Positions 1 to 6,744 of a DNA stretch of 64,000 nucleotides are shown one piece after another. The stretch is from an uncultured Bacteroidales bacterium (GTDB taxonomy: Bacteria > Bacteroidota > Bacteroidia > Bacteroidales > FEN-979). The notes beneath the pieces were generated by a model. The model was given only the letters and a program-made list of their open reading frames with translations. It did not search any database and had not been told where the DNA came from. The stretch lies in assembly GCA_903959905.1 (NCBI GenBank), contig CAJBYO010000005.1, forward strand, positions 84,674 through 148,673, given 5' to 3'. The stretch's first letter is position 1; each line of letters begins with the position of its first letter. The translations under genes were made by a program, and so were the position numbers.

Positions 1-804
1 GCTGTGCACGCCCCAGTCGCCGGTGGAGCGGCCGTACATGGTCGTCCCGTTCAGCGCCATGGTGGCGGCGAACATGATCTTTTCCCGGTATTCGTAGTTC
101 TGCAGGTCGCCGAGCAGTTTCGGTCCATACTCCATGGCTTCTTTGATGATGGAAATGACGAACCTGTCGGTAAGGGTAGTTTCCCCGATGCCAAACCATG
201 CTTCAAAACAGTGTGCAATGAGATCTGCGACACCATAGGCCGTGTAGTTGTGCGGAACGGAGAACGTAAGCCCTGGGTCAAGGAACGAGTGCTTTGGGAA
301 AGTAAGTGGCGAACCGTAGGCCGATTTCTGTCCCAGCGCATGGTTTGAAACAACTGCGAAGGGATTCATTTCTGTACCCGTGGCGGCCAGGGTGAGAACG
401 GCAACAACCGGAACGGCGCTTTTTGCAGTTGCCTTGCCGGTAAAAAAATCCCATCCGGGGTTATTCACAGGGATGGCAACTGAAATGATCTTGGATGAAT
501 CAATCACACTTCCTCCACCCACCGCAAGGATGACATCAACCTGGTGCTCCCGGCCAATCGCTGCTGCCGCATCTACATCTTCAATCACCGGATTTGATTT
601 AATACCGCCATATTCCGACACCGTGAATCCCTGTTTCACAAGGTCTTCCAGAATCCGGTCATATAGGCCGCTTTTCCTGATCGACCCTTTGCCGTACACC
701 AGCAAAACACGATTGCCATATTCTTTCAGGGTGGCTCCAAGGGTGGAAAGTATGTTTTTCCCGAAGTGGAGGGTGACAGGGTTGTAGGCTGTGAAATTGT
801 CCAT
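1..804 (-). CDS. Iron-containing alcohol dehydrogenase, YqhD/BDH-like (3' end outside window)
   Basis: NAD(P)H-dependent reduction of aldehydes to alcohols in the cytoplasm is the expected role. 268 residues are present; the C-terminus lies beyond base 1. The protein opens MDNFTAYNPV and has the GGGSVID nucleotide-binding motif (96-102). The metal ligands Asp194 and His198 (in GVADLIAHCF) and His267 fall at the same residue numbers that I recall for E. coli YqhD; the fourth ligand is off the window. It is transcribed divergently from the Kbl block, sharing about 160 bp. The family is clear; the physiological aldehyde is not. Confidence 0.9.
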   Translation of the reverse strand, partial: MDNFTAYNPVTLHFGKNILSTLGATLKEYGNRVLLVYGKGSIRKSGLYDRILEDLVKQGFTVSEYGGIKSNPVIEDVDAAAAIGREHQVDVILAVGGGSVIDSSKIISVAIPVNNPGWDFFTGKATAKSAVPVVAVLTLAATGTEMNPFAVVSNHALGQKSAYGSPLTFPKHSFLDPGLTFSVPHNYTAYGVADLIAHCFEAWFGIGETTLTDRFVISIIKEAMEYGPKLLGDLQNYEYREKIMFAATMALNGTTMYGRSTGDWGVHS

Positions 805-934
805 ATTTTATTTATTTACTGAGGTTTATCCAGATCAGTTGTGAAATTGAAGTTTCATCTTAAAAGGATTGATCACGGTCAAAATTACGATTATTAATTC
901 AGAATTTCATGCGCATGGAGTTGTAGTAAATTCC

Positions 935-942
935 TACATTTG
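935..942 (+). promoter_or_regulatory. Bacteroidota -7 promoter element upstream of the first kbl-like gene
   Basis: TACATTTG fits the TAnnTTTG -7 consensus. It lies 22 bp before the ATG at 965. This argues that the upstream in-frame ATG at 869 is not the start. No convincing -33 TTTG is seen. Confidence 0.6.
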
Positions 943-964
943 TACATTAATTAAGACCAGCGTT

Positions 965-2164
965 ATGTACGGAAAATTTCAACAACATCTTCAGAATCAG
1001 CTTGATTCAATTGTCTCTGACGGACTGTACAAAAAGGAACGCATCCTTGTCACCCCCCAGGGGGTTGAGATAAAAACTGACCATGGTCAGAAAGTCCTTA
1101 ATTTCTGCGCCAACAACTACCTTGGATTATCCAATGATCCCAGGGTGATGGCGGGTGCAAATTATACTTTTTTCCGGTATGGGTTCGGCATGTCGTCTGT
1201 CAGGTTTATCTGCGGTACGCAAAAGATTCACAAGGATCTGGAAGCCAGGCTCAGCGAATTCCTCGGGATGGAAGATACCATCCTTTATTCTTCTGCCTTT
1301 GATGCGAACGGCGGGGTGTTTGAACCATTGCTTGGCGAACAGGACGCGATCATTTCCGATGAGCTTAACCACGCATCCATCATCGACGGGGTAAGGCTGT
1401 GTAAAGCGCAGCGCTTCCGTTACAAAAACAACGACATGGACGACCTCGAAGAGGTGCTTCAGGACGCCAGCGAAGCGCGGTTCAAGCTGATCGTTACGGA
1501 TGGTGTTTTTTCCATGGATGGGATCATTGCAAAAGTTGATAAAATCTGCGACCTGGCGGATAAATACAACGCGCTTGTCATGGTTGACGACTCACATGCT
1601 ACCGGGTTCGTCGGGAAAACAGGCCGTGGAACCATTGAGCACTGCAATGCACAGGGAAGGGTCGACATCATTTCCACCACCTTTGGCAAGGCACTGGGAG
1701 GTGCATCCGGCGGTTGCATCTCGGCTAAAAAGGAAATTGTTGACCTCCTTCGCCAGCGCTCAAGACCGTACCTTTTTTCAAATACGCTTGCACCTGCCAT
1801 CACCGGGGCCACCCTGGAGGTGTTGAACATGTTGTCGGAAACCACCGCTTTGCGGGATAAATTATTTGAGAACACGAAACTTTTCAGAAAGGGCATGGAA
1901 GATTTCGGGTTCAGGATCGTCCCTGGAATTCATCCCATCGTTCCTGTGTTATTCGGGCATCTTCCCAATGACGCGAAATTATCCCAGGAATTTGCCAATG
2001 AACTGCTCGAAGAGGGCGTGTATGTGATTGGTTTCTACTACCCTGTGGTGCCGAAAGGCAAATCCCGGATCAGGGTGCAGATCAGCGCGGCACATTCGAT
2101 GGAACAGATTGGTTTTGCGCTGGATAAGTTCAGGAAAGTTGGAAAAAAATTGGGTGCAATCTGA
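965..2164 (+). CDS. kbl: 2-amino-3-ketobutyrate CoA ligase-like alpha-oxoamine synthase, copy 1
   Basis: PLP fold-type I enzyme of the alpha-oxoamine synthase family. Kbl cleaves 2-amino-3-ketobutyrate with CoA to glycine and acetyl-CoA. At 399 aa it matches the usual Kbl length. It has [21 protein letters not shown], the PLP-contact VDDSH, the Schiff-base lysine K242 in [12 protein letters not shown], and RPYLFSN. These are closer to Kbl than to serine palmitoyltransferase. Residues about 65-72 (ANYTFFRYG) replace the normally helical, Ala-rich stretch before the glycine-rich GFGM, with no length change. The start at 965 is chosen because a -7 element lies at 935-942. A paralogue sits at 4747. 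In this neighbourhood the acyl donor could be an acyl-ACP instead of acyl-CoA (inference). Confidence 0.85.
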   Translation: MYGKFQQHLQNQLDSIVSDGLYKKERILVTPQGVEIKTDHGQKVLNFCANNYLGLSNDPRVMAGANYTFFRYGFGMSSVRFICGTQKIHKDLEARLSEFLGMEDTILYSSAFDANGGVFEPLLGEQDAIISDELNHASIIDGVRLCKAQRFRYKNNDMDDLEEVLQDASEARFKLIVTDGVFSMDGIIAKVDKICDLADKYNALVMVDDSHATGFVGKTGRGTIEHCNAQGRVDIISTTFGKALGGASGGCISAKKEIVDLLRQRSRPYLFSNTLAPAITGATLEVLNMLSETTALRDKLFENTKLFRKGMEDFGFRIVPGIHPIVPVLFGHLPNDAKLSQEFANELLEEGVYVIGFYYPVVPKGKSRIRVQISAAHSMEQIGFALDKFRKVGKKLGAI

Positions 2165-2198
2165 TTTTTGATCTTCAGTTTTCATTTGGAATCCAATT

Positions 2199-2615
2199 AT
2201 GATCTACGGCATCGGCACAGATATCATCGAAGTGGCGCGCATCGAAAAGGTGATGCTTCGCGACATCGGGTTTCGCGACAAAATTTTCACCCCGGGCGAA
2301 ATTGAATATTGCGAAACAAAAAAATACAAATTCCAGCATTATGCTGCCCGTTTTTCGGCCAAGGAGGCCTTTCTGAAAGCCCTTGGCACAGGCTGGCGTT
2401 TCGGCGTTCGTTTCGCCGATATTGACATCTTCCACGATGAACTTGGCAAGCCGCATATTCGCGTTACCGGCATTGCTAAAGAATTAACAGATCGTTTGTC
2501 AGTTTCAAAAATACATGTATCTTTATCGCATCTAAAAGAGATGGCAACCGCCATTGTTATTATTGAAACTGAAGCTACATCTGCCAATGCTGTACCTGCT
2601 GCCACAACCGATTAA
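2199..2615 (+). CDS. acpS: Holo-[acyl-carrier-protein] synthase (AcpS type)
   Basis: Transfers 4'-phosphopantetheine from CoA to the serine of an acyl carrier protein. 138 aa, typical for AcpS. It opens MIYGIGTDIIEV (metal-binding Asp8), has RFSAKEAFLKALGTG (Glu56) and the C-terminal HVSLSH motif. It lies 34 bp after the first kbl-like gene and upstream of an AMP ligase and a stand-alone ACP, which is its likely substrate. It may also be the genome's housekeeping AcpS; that cannot be told from this window. Confidence 0.93.
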   Translation: MIYGIGTDIIEVARIEKVMLRDIGFRDKIFTPGEIEYCETKKYKFQHYAARFSAKEAFLKALGTGWRFGVRFADIDIFHDELGKPHIRVTGIAKELTDRLSVSKIHVSLSHLKEMATAIVIIETEATSANAVPAATTD

Positions 2616-2629
2616 ACATATTCCTGTTT

Positions 2630-2669
2630 CGCCCCTTCGCCCCTTCGCCATTTCGCCATTTCACCATTT
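2630..2669. repeat. Short tandem octamer array (5 units)
   Basis: Five perfectly phased 8-mers: CGCCCCTT twice, CGCCATTT twice, CACCATTT once. It lies between acpS (stop 2613-2615) and the AMP-ligase start at 2683. It shares words with the arrays at 6002 and 19645. Confidence 0.85.
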
Positions 2670-2682
2670 TAATTTCTGACCT

Positions 2683-4386
2683 ATGTCAAACATCGGATCA
2701 TACGACGAACGCATTATTAATTTTGACTGGAACATAGCCGAGAAAGAACTCGACTACAAGCCGGGCGACATCATCAACATCGGCTGGTACTGTTCCGACC
2801 GCATCTGTGAAAAAGGATTTGGCAATAAGCCTGCCCTGATCTGGGAGGGGTCGACCGGTATTGAAAAACGATACACCTACAACGAGTTGCGCATGAACAG
2901 CAACACCATCGGCCAGTTCCTGCGCGATTTGGGGATTCAGCCCGAGGATCGTGTGTGTCTTTTCATGGACAAGATCCCGGAGCTTTACATCGGCTTCCTG
3001 GGTATTTTAAAGATGGGTGGTATTGCCCAGCCGCTTTTTTCAGCATTTGGAGATGAGTCGCTTTTTGTTCGCCTCGATAATGCACAAACCACAGCCATCA
3101 TCACCCAGAAGAAACATGCGCCAAAGGTTCGGAAGATCATGGAAAAGATGCCTTACCTCAAGCACATGATCATTGTCGATGCAGACCCGGCCAAACCGCT
3201 GCTCGACCGCGAAGTTGCGTTCGATTTGGAAAAGGCCGAAAAAATCGAAAAGTTTACGGTCCATCCCACGTACGCGGAATCTCCTTCCTTATTGCACTAT
3301 ACCTCCGGAACCACCGGACAGCCAAAGGGGGTAAAGCATGTGCATTATTCCCTGATCTCGCAATATCTTACTTCCAAGTGGGTGCTCGACCTGCTCGATA
3401 CGGATATATACTGGTGTACGGCCGACCCGGGATGGGTTACCGGGACATCCTATGGAATCATCGGCGCCTTCAGCAATGGCGTGACCCAGTGCGTGCTGGA
3501 TGCAGGTTTTTCTGCCGACAACTGGTACCGGTTCATTGAGAAACATAAGATCAGCATGTGGTATTCGGCTCCTACGGCCATCCGTTCGCTGATGAAAGCA
3601 GGGGAAGAGGTAATCAAAAAATATGACCTTTCATCGTTGCGTCACCTTGCCTCTGTGGGTGAACCGCTTAACAGCGAAGCAGTGATCTGGTCAGAAAGGG
3701 TTTTTGGAAAGCCGTTTCTTGACACTTATTGGCAAACCGAAACCGGTTCTATGATGATCACCAATTTCCCGGGAATGAAAATCAAACCCGGATCGATGGG
3801 GAAACCTTTTCCCGGCATCATTGCGACCGTGATTGATGCAGAAACGTTCGAACCATTCGGAGTACCAGGAAAAATCGGGTTAATTGCCATCAGGCCTGGC
3901 TGGCCCTCCATGATGCGCACCTACTGGAGAAACGAAGAGACGTTTAAAAAGAAATTTAAAAATGGATGGTATTTGCCAGGCGACCGTTCATCGATTGACA
4001 ATGAAGGCTATTTCTGGTTTGTCGGGCGTGACGATGATGTGATCAACACCGGCGGACACCTGGTAAGCCCCTTTGAGGTGGAGTCGGCGTTGCTGGAACA
4101 TCCTGCTGTTGCCGAATCGGCCGTGGTTGCCAAACCAGACTTTGTCAACATGGAAGTGGTAAAGGCATTCGTGACACTTAAACCGGGATTTACCGGCAGC
4201 AAAGACCTCGACCTCGACATCATGAATTTTGTCCGCAAGAAATTATCTCCGCTGGCCATGCCGCAGGAAATCGAATTCATTGATTCCCTCCCGAAAACCC
4301 GCAGCGGAAAAATAATGCGCCGCATCCTGCATGCAAAGGAATGGGGCGAGGAGATCGGGGATACTTCGACACTTGAAAATGACTGA
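2683..4386 (+). CDS. AMP-forming acyl-CoA/acyl-ACP synthetase, acetyl-CoA synthetase-like
   Basis: ANL-superfamily ligase that activates a carboxylate as acyl-AMP and transfers it to a pantetheine thiol. 567 aa, near Bacillus AcsA length and shorter than enterobacterial Acs. It has the P-loop YTSGTTGQPKG (about 206-216), TADPGWVTG, motif DTYWQTETG (347-355), GRDDDVINTGG and the catalytic lysine K543 in RSGKIMRR. Trp350 sits where the tryptophan of acetyl-CoA synthetases closes the acyl pocket, so a short substrate (acetate or propionate) is likely. Genes for an ACP and a SatP acetate carrier follow, so the acceptor may be the ACP, the acetate supply SatP (inference). Confidence 0.85.
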   Translation: MSNIGSYDERIINFDWNIAEKELDYKPGDIINIGWYCSDRICEKGFGNKPALIWEGSTGIEKRYTYNELRMNSNTIGQFLRDLGIQPEDRVCLFMDKIPELYIGFLGILKMGGIAQPLFSAFGDESLFVRLDNAQTTAIITQKKHAPKVRKIMEKMPYLKHMIIVDADPAKPLLDREVAFDLEKAEKIEKFTVHPTYAESPSLLHYTSGTTGQPKGVKHVHYSLISQYLTSKWVLDLLDTDIYWCTADPGWVTGTSYGIIGAFSNGVTQCVLDAGFSADNWYRFIEKHKISMWYSAPTAIRSLMKAGEEVIKKYDLSSLRHLASVGEPLNSEAVIWSERVFGKPFLDTYWQTETGSMMITNFPGMKIKPGSMGKPFPGIIATVIDAETFEPFGVPGKIGLIAIRPGWPSMMRTYWRNEETFKKKFKNGWYLPGDRSSIDNEGYFWFVGRDDDVINTGGHLVSPFEVESALLEHPAVAESAVVAKPDFVNMEVVKAFVTLKPGFTGSKDLDLDIMNFVRKKLSPLAMPQEIEFIDSLPKTRSGKIMRRILHAKEWGEEIGDTSTLEND

Positions 4387-4480
4387 ACAATTGAACATCA
4401 AATATTGACCAACGAATGTTGAAATTCGAACATAATATAATATTAGCAATCCCGAATAATTAATAACCAATACAAACATA
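4387..4480. repeat. Possible degenerate short-word repeat between AMP ligase and ACP
   Basis: The gap holds loosely repeated and inverted words such as TTGAACATC, AATATTGAC, GAATGTTGAAATTCGAACAT. It resembles a decayed member of the array class seen elsewhere in the window. No clean period is visible, so this is tentative. Confidence 0.3.
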
Positions 4481-4493
4481 GGAGAACCTAACC

Positions 4494-4736
4494 ATGGACG
4501 AAATGCAGGAAATCATCAAAAATTACGTGACAAAAGAATACGTAGAGGACGATACTGAGCTTACATACGACACTCCGCTGATCTCGGGGGGCATTGTTGA
4601 CAGCTTTTCAATGGTTTCTCTGAAGAGATTCCTCGAAAACAAATACAGCATCTCCATTCCCGATGACAAGGCGACCCCTGAGGCGTTCGATTCGGTGAAC
4701 AAAATTTGTGTACTGGTAAGGGAATATGTAAAATAA
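4494..4736 (+). CDS. Stand-alone acyl carrier protein
   Basis: 80-residue acidic four-helix carrier. The phosphopantetheine site is Ser37 in GGIVDSFSM, a DSF variant of the common DSL. A Shine-Dalgarno-like AGGAGAA (4481-4487) precedes the ATG. Downstream, 10 bp and a perfect AAGGAGGT separate it from the second kbl-like gene, so the two are almost certainly co-translated. The sequence is unlike housekeeping AcpP, whose usual setting beside fabF is absent. A dedicated carrier for the neighbouring ligase and alpha-oxoamine synthase is inferred. Confidence 0.88.
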   Translation: MDEMQEIIKNYVTKEYVEDDTELTYDTPLISGGIVDSFSMVSLKRFLENKYSISIPDDKATPEAFDSVNKICVLVREYVK

Positions 4737-4742
4737 GGAGGT
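4735..4742 (+). promoter_or_regulatory. Perfect Shine-Dalgarno site of the second kbl-like gene
   Basis: AAGGAGGT, 4 nt before the ATG at 4747, overlapping the stop codon of the ACP gene. Strong SD sites are uncommon in Bacteroidota, so this suggests tight ACP-enzyme translational coupling. Confidence 0.7.
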
Positions 4743-4746
4743 AAAA

Positions 4747-5994
4747 ATGGCCTATAACGAAAAAACCCGCGGGATGTATTCCGATATCCTCTCCGGACTG
4801 AAAAGTGCCGGATTATTCAAGCAGGAACGCTACATCCATTCAGCCCAGGCGGCCGACATTGAAGTTGAATTCCCTGCCGGTGCCGCAATAAAAAAAGTCA
4901 TTAACATCTGTGCAAACAATTACCTTGGCATGTCGAGTCATCCCGAGGTGGTCAAGGCCGCCCATGCAGGACTTGATTCCCACGGCTATGGAATGTCATC
5001 GGTACGCTTCATCTGCGGAACCCAGGATATTCACCGCACCCTGGAGCAGATGGTGACCAAATTTCTTGGTACCGAAGACACCATTCTTTTTCCATCCTGC
5101 ATGGATGCCAATGCCGGCGTGTTTGAAGCCGTACTCACCAAAGATGATGTCATGATCTCCGACAGGCTGGTTCATGCGTCGATCATCGACGGGATCCGCC
5201 TTTGCAGCGCCATGCACGACACATTCAAACACTCCGACATGGAGCACCTGGAGGAAAAACTCCAGCTGCACAATGACAAGCGTTTGAAAATGGTGATCAC
5301 CGATGGTGTTTTCTCCATGGATGGCGACACCGCCAAACTGGACATGATGGCTGAACTTTGTGAAAAATATGATGCCCTGTTATTCGTTGATGAATCCCAT
5401 TCCAGCGGCTTTATCGGGAAAACCGGCCGGGGAACCCATGAGCAATGTGGTGTAATGGGAAAAATTGACATCATCACCACCACCTTTGGCAAAGGATTGG
5501 GTGGCGCTTCCGGCGGATGTGTTTCCGGCCGAAAGGAACTGGTGGAAATGTGCCGTCAGAAGGCCCGTCCATACCTGTTTTCCAATACCATCGCACCTCC
5601 CGTGGTTGCCGGGGTGATCAAGGTTCTTGAGATTCTTTCTGCATCAACCGACCGTCGGGACAAACTTGAAAAGAACACCGAATTCTGGCGCAAGGGACTC
5701 ATTGAAGCTGGTCTGATCATCAAGGCGGGTGATACCCCGATCGTGCCGGTCATGCTGTTCAATGCCAAGCTGGCACAGGATGTTTCCCGTGACTTGTATG
5801 ACGAAGGAATTTATGCGATTGGATTTTTCTTCCCGGTGGTTCCCCAGGGACAGGCGCGCATCCGCACCCAGATCTCCGCGGGTCATGAAATCCACCACCT
5901 CGAAAAAGCGCTGGAAGCCTTCAGGAAGGTTGGGAAAAAGCATGATATCCTGGGAAAAACCAAGCAGGAGATCATTGAACGGTATGGGATGTAA
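4747..5994 (+). CDS. 2-amino-3-ketobutyrate CoA ligase-like alpha-oxoamine synthase, copy 2
   Basis: Second Kbl-like PLP enzyme, 415 aa, slightly longer than copy 1 because of extra residues near the N-terminus and at the C-terminus (after GKKHDILGK). It keeps CANNYLGM, LVHASIIDGIRL, VDESHSSGF, Lys249 in TTFGKGLGGASGG and [12 protein letters not shown]. It differs from copy 1 at VDES versus VDDS and KGLGG versus KALGG. It is directly coupled to the upstream ACP gene. Known family chemistry is amino acid plus acyl thioester to alpha-oxoamine, or the reverse. Which amino acid and which acyl carrier it uses is unknown. Confidence 0.85.
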   Translation: MAYNEKTRGMYSDILSGLKSAGLFKQERYIHSAQAADIEVEFPAGAAIKKVINICANNYLGMSSHPEVVKAAHAGLDSHGYGMSSVRFICGTQDIHRTLEQMVTKFLGTEDTILFPSCMDANAGVFEAVLTKDDVMISDRLVHASIIDGIRLCSAMHDTFKHSDMEHLEEKLQLHNDKRLKMVITDGVFSMDGDTAKLDMMAELCEKYDALLFVDESHSSGFIGKTGRGTHEQCGVMGKIDIITTTFGKGLGGASGGCVSGRKELVEMCRQKARPYLFSNTIAPPVVAGVIKVLEILSASTDRRDKLEKNTEFWRKGLIEAGLIIKAGDTPIVPVMLFNAKLAQDVSRDLYDEGIYAIGFFFPVVPQGQARIRTQISAGHEIHHLEKALEAFRKVGKKHDILGKTKQEIIERYGM

Positions 5995-6001
5995 AAAACG
6001 C

Positions 6002-6069
6002 AGTGAAGTAGCGAGGTAGTGAAGCAGCGAAATTTTTGCCACTTCGCCACCTCGGTACCGCGCTACTTA
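6002..6069. repeat. Inverted octamer array between kbl copy 2 and satP
   Basis: The left arm is four phased 8-mers (AGTGAAGT, AGCGAGGT, AGTGAAGC, AGCGAAAT). A TTTT spacer follows, then four right-arm 8-mers (GCCACTTC, GCCACCTC, GGTACCGC, GCTACTTA). The arms are imperfectly complementary, so the transcript could fold into a long hairpin. It starts 8 bp after the kbl stop codon. Confidence 0.85.
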
Positions 6070-6091
6070 TTAATTCTAGCAAACTTTTTAT

Positions 6092-6649
6092 ATGGAACAA
6101 AAATTAGCCAACCCTGCCCCCCTGGGCCTGATGGGCTTTGGAATGACCACGGTACTGCTTAACATACACAATGCCGGATTTTTCCCCGTGAGCGCCATGG
6201 TGCTCGCCATGGGCATGTTTTATGGCGGCATTGCTCAAGTCATTGCCGGTATTCTTGAATTTAAAAAGGGGAACACCTTTGGTCTAACAGCGTTCACGTC
6301 ATACGGGATGTTCTGGCTTACCCTGGTTGCCCTCTGGCTTCTGCCGGAGATCAGCAGCGGAAAGGGAATTGCAACCGGAGAAGCCTATATGGGCTGGTAT
6401 CTCTTCATGTGGGGTCTATTCACATTCTTCATGTGGCTTGGCACATTTGGAAAGAACAAATGCCTGCAGTTCGTATTTCTGTCACTGTGGATTCTGTTTT
6501 TCCTCCTGGCCATCCGCGACTGGAGTGGTTCTGCCATTATCGGCACAGTTGCTGGTTATGAAGGCATTATTTGCGGGCTCTCCGCCATTTACCTGGCCAT
6601 GGCGGAAGTTCTGGAGGAGGCAAGAGGGAAAAAGATCCTGCCGTATTAG
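6092..6649 (+). CDS. satP: Acetate/succinate transporter, GPR1/FUN34/YaaH (SatP) family
   Basis: Inner-membrane carrier for acetate and other small monocarboxylates. 185 aa with six hydrophobic segments. The family signature NPAPLGLMGFGMTT is at the N-terminus and a second family motif FYGGIAQVIAGILEFKKGNTFG follows near residues 44-65. It ends the block containing an acetyl-CoA synthetase-like ligase, which supports a role in acetate uptake or release. An array hairpin separates it from kbl copy 2. Confidence 0.93.
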   Translation: MEQKLANPAPLGLMGFGMTTVLLNIHNAGFFPVSAMVLAMGMFYGGIAQVIAGILEFKKGNTFGLTAFTSYGMFWLTLVALWLLPEISSGKGIATGEAYMGWYLFMWGLFTFFMWLGTFGKNKCLQFVFLSLWILFFLLAIRDWSGSAIIGTVAGYEGIICGLSAIYLAMAEVLEEARGKKILPY

Positions 6650-6744
6650 GACTTGACCTGAATATTCCGAACCAGACCGAAGAATCCGGCAGGTTCATCA
6701 AAAAAATTTTCCCAGGGTCTTGCCAGGTCCTATTTTTGATGTTG

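Noticed and set aside
869..964. N-terminal extension of kbl copy 1
   Set aside because: The extension contains a -7 promoter element at 935-942, and the protein from 965 already has full Kbl length.
965..5994. Serine palmitoyltransferase sphingolipid cluster
   Set aside because: Both alpha-oxoamine synthases carry Kbl-type motifs ([16 protein letters not shown], FGKxLGGASGG), not the GTFSKSLAS type of SPT, and the ligase has the small-pocket Trp. Kept only as an alternative.
6571..6744. Extended N-terminus of the DUF5916 protein inside satP
   Set aside because: The signal peptide begins at 6739/6745, and the upstream part is the satP sequence read in another frame.
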